Positions 1 through 16,064 of a DNA stretch of 64,000 nucleotides are shown piece after piece (position 1 is the stretch's first letter; the number at the start of each line of letters is the position of its first letter). The position numbers and the translations under genes were made by a program. Source of the DNA: Syncephalis fuscata (taxonomy: Eukaryota; Zoopagomycota; Zoopagomycetes; Zoopagales; Piptocephalidaceae); contig JAHLTZ010000038.1 in the NCBI GenBank assembly GCA_025786725.1, positions 62,001-126,000 of the forward strand, given 5' to 3'. The notes under the pieces were generated by a model. It did not search any database and was not told the DNA's origin. It was given only the letters and a program-made list of their open reading frames with translations.

Positions 1-739
1 AACGAACAATCTACAATAAAGGCAGGGTGATTACTTGGGGTGCCTTTCTAGATATAACAAAAGTTATGACGATGTACTACTGTAAACAACAACGACTATG
101 AACTGAAATAGACAAAGGTAGCAAGCACGAGAATGAGTAGGAGGATAAGTGGAAGAGGAAGAGAAGAGGGAAAGGGCAATGGTTGAAACACGTGTGCAAG
201 GCCAAATACCAAAAGCATTAATACTAATGACAATAATATGTTAGTGGAAATCTATTGGAGGCTTATTATCTGTATGTGCCATCATCACTATGAGCAATTA
301 AAGATGTTAGGATGTGTGTGTGTGTGTGTGTGTATACTATCATTAAACGACGTGCTTAAAAGACACCGTCTCAAGAATAACCAGTATTAAAGGAAAAAGC
401 CAATATTTTATACATCAATCAATAGCGTCTTTGTATTAATTAGTAACAATACAATAAATAGAATATGAATTAATAAATTACAATATAACTGAAAAGTATG
501 AAATAATGTTTATTTGCAGTATTATTCTTATGGTCATAGGTGTTGTTTTAATGGTAAATGAATTCATTGACTTTTTACTCATTTCGTTAATAGTGGGAAA
601 CACATAAAATATTTATCATTTGGTGTATTTCTGTAGTAGTAGTAGTAGTTTACATGAAGATTAAAAATAATAAAAGATGATTTGGATTGATTGAATCGTT
701 CAGTATTGTTAATAGATGAAAGAAGAATAGTTGTTGTCG
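1..739. other. AT-rich 3' flank of the RhoGEF gene
   Basis: No coding region recognised on either strand. It contains a GT dinucleotide run near 314-334 and a short TAG run near 636-650. It probably includes the 3' untranslated region of the minus-strand RhoGEF that ends at 740. Confidence 0.5.
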
Positions 740-3700
740 TTAAACAGTACTAATTAAAAAGTTAAATTCGCTATCGGGTGAAGCTACAGGTCGGTCGACC
801 TTTGAAGAAGCCATATTAGAACCTAATGATGGATGGATGACTTATTAATACATCCATTCACACACACACACACATCTATTTATATAGATTATTCTATTTA
901 CCTGTAGCGGTGATGACTTGGGGATTGCCCAAGGTTTGGTTGAGGTGCTCGATCCATTGACGCCAGAAATTGGGGTCTCCGCTTGGAAGTAGAAAGAGCG
1001 ATCCACTTTATCCATTATAACAAATGCATTCGCTATTTGATCGGAGGGCACCTCAAGTACACTCGCTGCTTCAAGATCAATATGGCCCTTGTAATACAGT
1101 TGGCCACCATCCTTTTCCTTAGCGAATACCAATAAATCGTTAAATAGGAAACAGACCCGCTGTTTTGTCTTGTCGGTCAACATCATCATTTGTGACAAGT
1201 TGCCTTGATAGATTAGTTGGCGGGTGGGTGTGGCCAGTGGCATGGTTAAACCCTTGAGCGATGCCTGCACCTGTCTAACCTCTTCACCTTGTCGAACAGT
1301 GCGGGCCCTGTAAATAGAAGCGAGTGGATGATGGGTTAGTGTGGTAAACTTAATAGCCGTCACATAACTTACAGTTTAGCCGATTCCGATTTGATTTGAC
1401 GGATTTGCTTTACACATTTCATAAAACCGTGATATTCTGGATCTTCATACGAATACAGTTCCAGTATCTTTTGTAGAAATGTGTGGTAGTGGGTAATATG
1501 TTCAAGTGGATTGCTTAACAAGGCACGAATGTTAATATGCTCTACTTGTTCGGCACACTCCTATTAAATACACATCCATTAATACCATTATGACATACTA
1601 TAACAATTAGCTTACTTCTAATGTACGGCGGAATAGTTGGTTGCTTGAATAGAGTTCGTCAAAGGTGGCCATCATATCTGGATACTGCTTCATATAATGA
1701 AGATAGAATCTAAATCCTGGCATCTATTTTAAATAATGAGCTACTGCCATCTATAATAGATTATGGATGTAACTACTTACATGGTTGTTAAAGGCGTTAT
1801 AAGCATTTTCTAACGTGCCAGTCTGTGCGTGTTCTTTAATACTAAATAGTATTAATATTAGTAAAACAGTCTTGTTATTTCTATACTACATACGCTCGTT
1901 CCAAGTCACGCAGAAACATTTTGTGGAATTGAATGGTTTTAATGGCACATGCAAAAATGCAATCCAATTTCTCTTCAGTGAACACCTCGGTCGATGTCTG
2001 TTCTACTTGTTGTTGTAGTACTTTGCGTAATGGATCGGCAAATGCACCTTTAAGTAAAACAAGACCTCTTAAATGCTTTTGCTCACACCGAATTAAATTA
2101 AAGACAGCCTTTCTACGATCCGTCTCTAACTGTTCCATTTCTACGAGTAATTATTAGACATTAGTTACAGTTTGTACAACTAACTAACTAGCTAACTAAT
2201 TAGCTAATTATTTACCTTCATCATCGAGCCATTCACTTTCGTCGTAATCATCGTCGCCGTTAATGTTTTGATTGAACATGCTCACTCTTACAGCTGGTTG
2301 ATTGACCATATTTACTGATGAGCCATCCAGATTGAGCGATGGCGGTGACAATAAGCCATTGTTTTGGCTCACTTGGTTTCTCTAATCTTCTTTACTAGAT
2401 AGTCGCGTCGTAATTGGGCGGCTTCTGACGGCAATAGTATAGTTTGGTAGTCACGTACATCCAAACCAGATCCTTGGACCGACCAGCGAGCCTTGTTAAA
2501 GCGCTGTTTACTATTAGATCTCATTATACGCTCATAATTGCTAATCTCGGCCAATGGATCCGGTCTAATCGGTGCATTATCGCTAAAATCTACAGGTGCC
2601 GATTCAGAGCGTTCACGCATATAACCTATATATTAGTTAGTTAGTTAATTAATTAATTACTAATTACACTAGATTTAATAACTTACAGTCGCTATTATTG
2701 TTGTTGTATCTAGTATTGCTCTCTGGGTGTTGTCTATTTTTTCTACCAGAGAATATTCTTTTGAGTACTGATTTCTTTTTAAATACAATACCGTTGCCAT
2801 CAGGAAATGCATCAGGCTGTACTATAATCGGTTTTAATCCAGCCGAGTCAGACTGATCCTTCTTCAAAGCAAACATATCAGATAGTTTATTCACTGTACT
2901 ATCTGGCTGATGTCCACGATGATCTGATACCATAGTAGACATTTCCTTGGTTGTAGAGACAGATTTACTACGGCCACGGCCAACTTGATTTAACAATTCA
3001 GACTTGTCACCGCTAGTGGCATCATCTTTTGATTTGCCACTATTTGGCGGCGAGTTGCTCTTTTGCCGCTTGACAAGTGTTTTAGTACTCCAAGTAATAA
3101 ATTTTGGACTTAATGACAACTTTGTCTTTTCGTTTTATTGTTGGGCGTGTCGAGTTGTTCAGTAATGGGGCCAAGTAGTTCTTTTGCTTTATTCGGTGTA
3201 GTTAGATCGTAACTAGTTACCGGACGGGCATGTATCGATCGACTGGATCGAAGTCTTGCCGTAACCGGTACCAATGGCGGTGGTGATGGCAATGATGACC
3301 ACAGTAACATTTCTTCACTTTCACGTTGACTATTTAATTCAACGCTACTTTGTGGTCGCACACCACTGCTATTAGTGTTATTGCTGCCACCCATACTATT
3401 GATGCTATTAATGAGATCATCATCATCGGTTAATAGATCAACATTAATGTTAAGAAACCACTTATTATCTGGCTCTAAAAATGAATCCAGTAGCTCATTG
3501 CTAATTCTAGCTGGACGTTTTCAGCTGATTCATCAGTAATGTCAGATAATCTATGGCTCTTTCCGACTGCTTATTCTTTTGCTTATTGCTATTATTAACC
3601 AGTAACGATAAGCGGTAATTAGCTTTAACGACTCGTTGGAATTCGTTGGTTCAATCTCTTCCCAAAACGATAGTAGTTCTTTAGTCATTTCACTTAATTC

Positions 3701-3916
3701 GCCATGAGGTGTTAGCGGTGTCATGGGTAGCATATCGGTCGGATGACTGGATGGTTGGTCATCAGACGCGGAATGTACACTACTCGGCGATAAACAAGGT
3801 GATGGCGGTGGCGGTGATGGCAGTTGCGTATCCGCATCAGTTGTTGGTGCAACAGGCGCACCTGTATACACCTCGGATAGATGCGAGGCTTTACGCGCCA
3901 TCTCGTTCGCTACCAT
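740..3916 (-). CDS. Rho guanine-nucleotide exchange factor (DH-PH)
   Basis: Activates Rho-family GTPases by promoting GDP release. In order on the minus strand: a Pro/Ser-rich N-terminus (3916-3600), a low-complexity basic linker (3500-2690), an acidic stretch just before the catalytic region (about 2270-2220), the DH domain in several exons from about 2150 to 1370 (for example RRKAVFNLIRCEQKHLRGL, then HITHYHTFLQKILELY), and the PH domain at 1370-900 (QRVCFLFNDLLVFAKEK, then FWRQWIEHLNQTL). No CNH, CH or PB1 domain is visible, so it is not a clear CDC24 or ROM2 orthologue. I chose ATG 3916 because a stop lies upstream in frame. An intron at about 3501-3599 restores frame. The frame moves by -1 near 973, 2373 and 3134, each time at a short homopolymer and with conserved sequence on both sides at the PH site. 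Read literally the gene is broken; sequencing deletions are more likely. Exon limits in the linker are uncertain. Confidence 0.85.
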
Positions 3917-4483
3917 AGAATGGATATTTTTAAACGCATTAATTGGCTAGGCTCTTTGCTCATTGGTACAGACTCTGGCGAAGCCGTAAATGCGTCAACG
4001 GGGATCATTGGATTAAAGGACGTCATAGCGCACCAATACTAATAAAATGGCACTGCTTATTATTATTATTATTACTATTGCGGGTATTATTACGGGTATT
4101 AATCTTGTTGCTGTGGTTGTTACTACTAGAAGGGTGGTTATATAGGTCGACGTCGCAATAGCCAACGGTAATACACTAGGATTAAAGACAGATATGAACA
4201 ACTAGATTTACAAAAGGAAACCGAGAAAATTGGAAAACACAGTAGTGAACAGAGGGCATTGATGCAGAAGAGACGCATGATACCACGCATTTTTGGAAGA
4301 TGTCAAGGGCGCATGGTACACACACAGCACGGCCATATGTTCAAGTTACCACATGAATCTATTGTTGTGTACTACACGTGCTCAATTGTCTACTTAAGCT
4401 AATAACGCAAATCGTTCACTTTAATAAACAGGTCACATTGTAGCCATATTGGTGTGATGGCCTAGTTATTTATGGCAATTTAT
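3917..4483. other. Intergenic: RhoGEF 5' side, SEC18 3' side
   Basis: No gene recognised. A run of ATT triplets lies near 4058-4078. Small ORFs on both strands here are leucine/isoleucine-rich readings of that simple sequence. The region should hold the RhoGEF promoter and the SEC18 polyadenylation site. Confidence 0.5.
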
Positions 4484-7842
<3,359 letters not shown>

Positions 7843-8350
7843 ATTGGTATAGTAGTAGTAGTGTTGTTGTTGTTGTTGTTGTTGAGATGGTTAGTGTTAA
7901 TGCAGCAATAATACGAAGGAATACAAGTTACTCTGGATGTGTATCCACATGAATATGATTGGCAATAGTGCAGTAGCAGCAACAATAGCCACATCATCAT
8001 TACTATAATTATCGTGGTAATTTGCTGATCAATAACGATTGGCGTAATCCTTTAATCCATAATGATTCAATAACTTTAATGATTCGGATTCAACCGGATC
8101 CAGATATCGGAAAAAATTTGCACAATCTCCGTGTTTATCGTCATTATTTAAATTCGCACTCAAACTAGTGGGCCTTACATACTAAATACTGTGTGTGTGC
8201 GGGTGTGTACCAGTTAGCAAACGAGTAGAAAAGTACTTGCACGCGCCTGTCTCGTTCCGTAACGGCCCGCCGCTTCTTCTTCTTCTTCTTCTTCTACTTT
8301 TTACAGTTCAGCATACGATCACCAGCGTAGCTGTAGTACTGCTATTAGCC
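7843..8350. promoter_or_regulatory. Divergent promoter region, SEC18 / phosphate carrier
   Basis: The 508 bp between the two start codons must carry both promoters. Visible features are a TAG/TTG triplet tract (about 7848-7884) and a CTT tract (about 8275-8297) that lies roughly 55-75 bases upstream of the carrier ATG. Pyrimidine-rich leaders of this kind are common upstream of highly expressed fungal genes. No specific factor site is claimed. Confidence 0.5.
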
Positions 8351-9555
8351 ATGTCTTTGTACCCATCTAAGGATGCGCTGAAGGCGCTGTCACCGACCGG
8401 CTTCGTGGCTGCATCACCCGTAGAAAAAAAAGCCACGCCATTTGTTGCGGCTTCTGCCATCGAGATGTACTCGCCAGCTTTCTACTACACCTGCGCTGTT
8501 GGTGGTGCTATGGCCTGCGGTCTTACGCACACCTTTGTTACACCGCTTGATCTTGTAAAATGCCGTCGCCAGGTATGTAGCAATCTGCGTAGCTGTATAA
8601 TCAATAAACTGTGTATATGTCTTTTGTTTATGCTAACAATATATGCCATGTGACTAATACACTTTATTTTCTGTTCTAATTAGGTCAACCCAACCTTGTA
8701 CTCGGGTATTTTTGACGGCTGGAGAAAGATCGGCTCGGCTGAAGGTATCAGCGGTCTATACACTGGCTGGGCTCCAACCTTGATCGGTTACTCGATGCAG
8801 GGTGCCTGCAAGTACGGTTTCTACGAACTTTTCAAGAAGAAGTTCACCGACTTGGCCGGTGAGGAGAACGGCTACAAATACCGTACTGCTCTATACCTCG
8901 GTGCCTCCGCTTCCGCCGAATTGATTGCCGATGTCGCTCTATGCCCAATGGAAGCATTGAAGGTGCGCATGCAAACTTCAACCACTCCATTTGCCTCCAG
9001 TGCCGTCGCTGGCTTCCAAAAGATTGTTGCTACCGAAGGTGCCAACGGTTTGTTCAAGGGTCTAGCTCCATTGTGGATGCGTCAAATTCCATACACCATG
9101 ATGAAGTTTGCCTCGTTCGAAAGCATTGTTGAAGCCATCTACAAGAACTTCTTGTCACGCCCCAAGGATGAATACAACAAAGGACAACAGCTCGGTGTCT
9201 CTTTCTTGGCTGGTTACGCTGCCGGTGTTCTCTGCGCCATTGTTTCTCACCCAGCCGATACACTCGTCTCCAAGTTGAACAACGTCTCAAAGGCCGAAGG
9301 CGAATCCACCGGTGCCTTGTCCATGCGTATCATGCGCGATCTCGGCTTCAGCGGTATCTGGCGCGGTCTAGATGCCCGTATTGTGATGATCGGTACACTT
9401 ACCGCTTTGCAATGGGGTATCTACGACTCCTACAAGGTCTACGCTGGATTGTAAGTACCATTATAGAATAATATGACTATTAGCATTTACTAACACGATA
9501 TATGCTATATGTTAGGCCAACCACTGGCTCTGCTGCCCCCAAGAAGGAGGAATAA
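8351..9555 (+). CDS. Mitochondrial phosphate carrier (SLC25A3/MIR1 type)
   Basis: Inner-membrane carrier that imports phosphate with a proton for ATP synthesis. Three exons: 8351-8572, 8684-9450 and 9516-9555, 342 codons, all phases matching. The protein has the three-fold mitochondrial carrier repeat: signature [10 protein letters not shown] at about residue 65, [10 protein letters not shown] at about 165, and HPADTLVSK at about 265, each followed by the usual glycine-rich loop (for example [21 protein letters not shown]). These are hallmark phosphate-carrier sequences, separating it from ADP/ATP carriers. It ends in a basic-acidic KKEE tail. Codon use is noticeably more C/G-ending (ACC, GGT, AAG) than in neighbouring genes, as expected for a highly expressed gene. 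It is divergent from SEC18 and convergent with ERO1. Length fits the family. Confidence 0.97.
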
Positions 9556-9852
9556 CTCTGTCTTTACTGCTAATAGTCCCCCTATCTAATCATTGGATGA
9601 TTTTATACGATATACATGTCGCCATCTGGCTATGCATGTATGCGTGTCGTTGCTTTTGTTTAGAGAAAATGAAATTTTTCAAATCAACAGCCTATTTATT
9701 AGTGCATATGATGTTGCAATGCTTATAAATCATCCATGTTTGGTAAAAATAAAAGAGAGTAATAGTGATAGTAATAGAGAAAGAGCTTATAAAGAAAAAC
9801 AGTAATAATATTGCGTTAAGAAAGTAGATTGGAACTGAATAAATCCGTTGTG
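9556..9852. other. Short convergent 3' region
   Basis: The 297 bp between the phosphate carrier stop and the ERO1 stop. No coding signal. AATAAA-like strings near 9750 and 9837 could serve as polyadenylation signals for either gene. Confidence 0.4.
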
Positions 9853-11838
9853 TTAGTTGGCTAGCTTACGACTATCTTGTACTAAGCCAGCAACTAAAGG
9901 ACGTGGATCAATAACTGACGGAATCGGAATGGACATGGCCTCAAAACCATCGGCAATACGACACGTCCAGTTGTTCATATACTCCTTAAAGCTTATTATA
10001 TAGGCACGTAGACGTTGTATAAATTCCGGTAGCCTAGCCAGTGCCTTTTCACGTTCGAGCCGTTGCTGTAGTAGTCGTTCTGCCGCCAAACGTTCCTGGT
10101 AGATGTTGCGGAAACGTTCCACGGCTTCGAGTGACTCAGAGAAACGGGCCAGTGTGTTCATTAAGGTAACAAGCTCGTAATGGCTTAGTAGATCGTGTCG
10201 AGTATGAGCATTGAAGCTATCGTCGTTATAAGAGAATAAAATCTTTAAAGCAGTACCAATGCCTGATGTTTGAATCTTGCCCCAAAGACGGCACTTTTCA
10301 CATCCAACACAGTCCATAATACGAGAGATATTGCGGAAATGATGCTTAAACTCATCCTTTAGCCGTAGTGTACCGGCATTGTTAAACAGTGTATTCTCAT
10401 CAAATGTACTTGGACACGACATGGTCGTTTGTACCACTTGATTCATTAATCGCTATATAATTTATAATTATTCCAGGTTAGATTTACAACATTAGACTAA
10501 TAGCCATTCACCTTAATCTTTGAATCTTCATAAGCATCACTGGCACCAAAACGATAGTTTTCTAAAAAGGGTGCCATTTTTGTGACGGCTCTTAGCAGTA
10601 AAACGTAGTTGAAATAGACGTTTTGTAATCGCTCTGGATGTTTGCCAATACGTGTAATAAAGCAGTCGAGATTATGTTCCCATTGATTAGTTTCATGATT
10701 GAAATGCTCGTCACAAATATGAATTGAAATTGAAGCGTGTAATCCTATTTAAAACAGCCATGAATAATAAATACTAATTAACCAATTGCTTATTAATAAT
10801 TACCGGATAGAATACGATAAAATATACGCTTTTCCGTGCATACTTCAACAGAACCTTGGTCCTGATCACTGCCAAGTGCTTTCAGCAAGGGTGGCAGCTG
10901 ATCAGACTTTTTCGGCGACGTGGCAAATGGCTCTTCAGGAATGCCTACATCTTTTACCATTCCAAAACAATTTTCTTCGTAAATGGCACTCCAAATACGC
11001 CATGATCCTTCGCCAGTGTATCCGGTAAATCGCTCAGGATTTTTTGTTAAATCCACGAAGCTTCCCTCTATATTATAAAAAAGTCAATTATATTTAATTT
11101 ATAAATAACTAAAATTAATTAACTAACTACCTGATGACATTTCATCTTCTAGTACACAAAAATCTTTATCAGGTATCGTGTAACGTTTAAATGGTAATAA
11201 ATTCTAATATTCATTATTATAAATTGTTAATATTTACTAACCAATTGTATCAACACTTACATTGGCTGGTGTAAATTCATTCATATCAACAACAGATTTA
11301 GACCATCTTTCTGGCATATTTTTCTAATATTATCATTAATAGTAATTAATTAGCAGATTTATTAATACACTAAATTTAAAATACTATATGCTTACCTCCA
11401 CTTTAACTGCACAGCTACGTAAATTGCACTTATCGTCCTTGTCCCAGAATGAACATCCTTTATTCAAATCCATCTATTTCACAGTTGTTATCTATTAGTA
11501 ATACAGTCTGATTATAACATTAATAAACATCTACCTTAACATATTTAAAGAACGGCGTACGCGTGAGTTCATAGAGTGTAGGGGCCAGTTTATTTGTAAT
11601 ACCCTCGACTGTTTCATAGTCACAGCAAGTCTCGCTAATTCGACCAGAAGGCTATATATATATACGCGTGAATATAACCAATAGTATACAGACAAACAAC
11701 TTACACTACAATATTCTCGTCCAGATTTCTCCATCACTTGTTCAAGGAATTCTTCTGGAGGTGCAAAAAAAGCACCAGTTAAGCGAATAGTCCCATCAGG
11801 GCGACAACGCCAACCAATAGCTTTGAATGCCGCATCAT
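9853..11838 (-). CDS. ERO1: Endoplasmic reticulum oxidoreductin 1
   Basis: FAD enzyme of the ER lumen that oxidises protein disulfide isomerase and passes electrons to oxygen. Family blocks in order: the SETCCDYETVEG segment after the first intron, TPFFKYVK, the cysteine-rich CSFWDKDDKC...LRSCAVKVE block, NPERFTGYTGEGSWRIWSAI, then RNISRIMDCVGCEKCRLWGK, which contains the catalytic CxxCxxC, and a coiled C-terminal helix. About eight exons. A convincing signal peptide (MMRHSKLLVGVVALMG...) begins at ATG 11838, but it is in a different frame from the body of the protein. A -1 shift at about 11779 (CTTAAC) joins the two and removes a TAA. I take this as a missing base, so the start is provisional. 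The only in-frame alternative without a shift would begin at an internal ATG and lack a signal peptide, which is unlikely for a lumenal enzyme. Confidence 0.92.
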
Positions 11839-12503
11839 GCAAAGTTCAAATCAAATAGTAAAAGCACTATCAAATGCGCTGTCGTAGCAGAATGCACAGC
11901 ACTCGGGTATATACCAACGACAAGAGATGCAAACGAGATAAAAGCTTGGAAACTGTAAGCGAATGAATGGGTAAGTGAGTGAGTGAGTGAGTGAGTGAGT
12001 GTTTGAAGAAGAAGAAACAAGTATTATGATGATAATTCAAGTAAAACTAATAAACAATGATGCATTGTTTAATCATGATTGGTCTAGACGCTGATAAAAC
12101 TCTTTATTTAGCTTGAAGTATCGGCATGGTCGGCATTATTTTGATTCCCATATCGAGTCCTCAAAGCAAAATCGTTCCAATTGAAGCCAATGCCGTTATG
12201 CATAACAAAACACAATTATAATGTTTTCATTTGATTCTTTGGAATTCATGAGGCCAGCCATTGTTGTTGTTGTCCACGTTTAGAAGAATTGATTGCTTAG
12301 TAATAGAATCTATGTGATTGCGACTCCATGTTGCTCCGCAATCGTTGTTGTTGCATTAATATACATGCTATGTACCATTTCATTTTTAACTTTTAATTTT
12401 AATACTTGTTAATTAAGTTAAATAGACTGTATCATCATATAAAACATTATGTCATTTAACATTATTATACAATTTAATTTAAGCTATTATCCATTTATTA
12501 TCA
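11839..12503. other. ERO1 upstream region with a GTGA microsatellite
   Basis: No gene recognised. A GTGA tetranucleotide run occupies about 11975-12001. On the minus strand it reads as a Leu-Thr-His-Ser repeat joined to a hydrophobic stretch. That reading has no ATG and runs into a stop before ERO1, so I treat it as simple repeat, not as a leader peptide. Confidence 0.5.
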
Positions 12504-13358
12504 TTTGTGGTTAAAATGACTATATTTACTGATATTCAATCTACTGAACATGATAATGGGTGGTGAATGACGTCAGGGTCAAAATACTCGTCATCATAGA
12601 TTTATTATCCAATATGCATATACCCGGTACACATATATCCTTAGTCGTTATATTATTCCAATTCTATTCCATACTACTATATATCATATAATGATATACT
12701 AGACACATTCTACTGTTTATGTGTTTCAATACACTCCACTCATTCCCTCATTGCATTATATGCACTGTAACTTCAACATCGTTTTATACTTTCTTACCAT
12801 ACATTTATCATTTTATATATCATTCTATACTCGCATAGTCTTCCTCTACCCAAAACTACTTTTATTTTTGTTTTAGCTTTATTATTAATAAATTTGACTA
12901 ATGTCGGTCTCTGCTCATGCATATATGCTCATTAGCTCGAACATTGCTAATCTCGTTCAATATTGCATATTCATTATAACGTTTATCATTTTATTATATA
13001 TTGGCCATACGCTGTCTATAACCGTTGTCGGTATGGTTCCAGCTTTTTTATTAATAAAATTGACATATTGCACTTAGTTTGTTCACTGAGTTATATTAGT
13101 AGAACAAACAACATGAGTGTGAACGAAGTTATGTTTTATTAAGATTATTTATAAATAAACTAGATCATGCTAACTAGTTATGGTTTAATGTTAATCAAGC
13201 AAAGTGATGGGTATATATAGCAATAACGCATACTGTGGTGATATATGCATACTATATAATTAATCTACTATGATGAGTATTTGATAATCAATGTCACTCA
13301 CCATCCAGCATCATGTTCAATAGGCTGGTTGTTATTAAAAATAGTCATTTGACCACCA
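12504..13358 (-). mobile_element. Interspersed inverted-end element, copy A
   Basis: About 855 bp, in the opposite orientation to the copies at 22620-23472 and 34897-35754, which it matches closely over almost its entire length. The outer 100-120 bp at each end are imperfect inverted repeats: one end reads gtggttaaaatgac, the other gtcatttgaccacca. Within both ends are the motifs tgaacatg and aaatactcgtcat and a ttattatcc/ggataataa pair. The interior has no credible ORF. These properties fit a non-autonomous terminal-inverted-repeat element (MITE-like). No transposase source is visible in the window and I could not define a target-site duplication. Confidence 0.75.
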
Positions 13359-16064
13359 GATCATGTTAAATGTTAATAAATAAGACAGTAATAAATAAAT
13401 CATTGGCACTATTATTAAAATAGTTGGTGTAGATGCAGTATTGAATGTAGCTACTTGTAATCTAGCCATTCAAATATCAATGACTTTAATTAAATATATG
13501 TACTAGTATTTTAGTTTTAATAAACAGAATAAGCACAACATTAGACAAACTAGTAATGGATTCACAGTGTTATGTCGATTCGGCAAACACCTCATACGCT
13601 TTTTATTAAATCTACCATTTCAATGTAATATATGTATAGTACCCACCACCTCCCTCTTTATTACCACCACTTCAATCAAACCAAAGCATTTAGCAGATGC
13701 GCAATAGCAATGCCAGTTAGTGTTGGGTAATATAAACCAGATATGTCCCATTTAGAATCCAGCCCAAACAATAGTACCAACGACAGTATACAGTATTGTT
13801 GTCGATGCTTGTGCCAACGAATTCTATAGTTGGTATTGTAAGTTGCATGCAAAATATTTGTGCCCGATAACAAATGCAGTTCAGATATACTTGTTGATCC
13901 GGCACCAATGGTTGAATAGCTATAATAAAAGTGCGTTAGTATTGTTTAGTAGTAATAAGCACCTACATCTAGTTGATTGTTCCTTGCGTATAGTTTATAG
14001 TGTACATGAGTGTAGTTGTTTGTGTATTGTTGTTATTTGTTATACAAATAAACTAGAAATGTTGTTAAAAGTTGTTAAACAAGATAGCAACTAGTACAGA
14101 AACTATGCGTCCACCTGGAGTACTGACAATACTACGACTTAATCGTAAATAACATTTGTCAGAAGCACATAGCTTTTACTAGCCACCATCAAGATGGCGA
14201 TGCTGCTTAATAAATGTCATAATGTTACGTGGCTATAAGCAGCATAAACTACTGGTTCACCCAATTGTAGCTGATGTATAAAGCCAGACGCATATAAATA
14301 CTACATCATATTATGACTAAACAACATGTTGTCATATACTGATGCACTATGAAAAGATTACAGTATAACAACTAGTCTACGCTACGATGTAATCAACCGT
14401 AGAGATGTAATTATTTCGGTCGCTAGTCCAGTCAGTAGCATCGTCATAATTTTTCCAAACGGTAGTTAAAATTAATACATGTCGACTAGTGCCATACTGC
14501 AGTCGTTTAACAGCACCACAAGTAAACAGTATGATACATGTTCACCTATATAGCATCGCATATCTCATCAATCTAGTGTGTGATGACAGTGTTCAGCAAG
14601 TTGAACAATACCAACACACCTCCAGCGCGCGTTACAAACAGTGAGCACTAACATATGGCCACCCATCACAGGTCGCCGCATCCATATGAGGGAAACACAG
14701 CAATAACTGACTTGCTAATACTGTTGCTGCGCGCTCTAGCCTTTACAGGAGGGAGCATAGAGCAGTATTAAGCTAATACTGTGCGCCTAGCGTCCCCATG
14801 AGAGAGCGTGCAGCAATACCGACTTATGTCCTATCACTGCACGCTCCAGCATCCCACATATCTCCGCACTACACTAGTATACAGCCGCCTATTACGGGCA
14901 GCCATATAATTGTTGAGCCAGTATAATACAGCAGTCTGCAAATACTGTATTGCACATTCAACACAGCTCACAAGTAAGAACACAGTATATCGTGATCAAC
15001 CAACAAGGGGACCCACACCACTGGATGTAACTACTAGATTTAATGCTAACCATTAACAAACGGTTTACAGCACTTAACAACTAGAAACAGGAGAAGGCGA
15101 GATAATGAGCAAAAGTAAGCTCAACACAACCTTATAAACTTACTTAAAACATATCTACCAATTAGAATGGACAATATTGGTAAATAGTGTGGTAGCTGCT
15201 CATTGGCGTATTGCACTGACTGAACCTTCTAATGTCAGATACCATCTTATCAGTATATTGGATTATAATCCCTTCCTTATTTCCATATTTGCTCACTTTT
15301 TGCCTTCCATTTGCCGGTCATTTCCGCGCATAATCAGCATATCTACACTGGCTAGTTGAATCAATTGGCCAATGCAACTGAAACATAGCCAAATGCAACC
15401 ATTCTTAATCAGTTGTACCACTATAATAGCGGCTCTTTCCGATGCTATCAATATTTTCAGGGTCTAGCGGGTATTTTTGCTTTCCCCAACATTCTTGCCA
15501 TTCCGCACACAATTAAATCAGTCGATCCACACAATTTATTACTGTATTAGTTAAATAAAAATGACTACTTTTCTTTAGAAATATGGTCTATAACATAATT
15601 CACCGATTGAGTTTCAATGCACTAAATAGAAATAAAATACACGTTGTTCATATTACATTACAAAGTCCGTTAAAGCTATGAAGTAAAAACAGGAATAAAC
15701 ACGTAACCATATCGACTGCAAAGGCCAACATGAAAACCAGTATAATGTGGCACATGCATGCTTGGCCAAGTGACTATATAAATACCGATATGCACAATAG
15801 TTTGCCATACAACTTAGGACTGAGCTATAGCATCAGTAAGCAGAACATACTACAAGTATAATGCTATTAATTGTAAAATAAAGTATACTATCGTTATATT
15901 ACCTTCAATACTGCTGATATTGTGTTATTGTGTGTCTTTAAATTTATAATGACGCAATAAACATAACTGTTTTGCTTTGCTTTCTGCTACCACTTTACTT
16001 TGAGTTTTACTTTCACTTTGGAATATCATCCGTTTTGACATTCATATTGAACACTTTTATCACT
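13359..16064. other. Gene-poor intergenic tract
   Basis: About 2.7 kb with no ORF that looks conserved. Small ORFs are scattered and of low complexity. The only structure I can point to is the stem-loop cluster at 14698-14846. The last 100 bp should contain the promoter of the first kinase gene. Confidence 0.45.
14698..14846. repeat. Cluster of three stem-loops
   Basis: Three consecutive inverted repeats: a 6-bp stem CAGCAA/TTGCTG (14698-14703 with 14724-14729), a perfect 8-bp stem CAGTATTA/TAATACTG with a 3-nt loop (14763-14770 with 14774-14781), and a perfect 10-bp stem GAGCGTGCAG/CTGCACGCTC (14804-14813 with 14837-14846). The string CAGCAATA followed by a GACTT-like end recurs at 14698 and 14811. 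Function is unknown; it could be a worn repeat or a structured transcript. Confidence 0.45.

Noticed and set aside
9054..9290. Minus-strand ORF within the phosphate carrier
   Set aside because: Arg/Ser/Cys-rich shadow of a well-conserved plus-strand exon.
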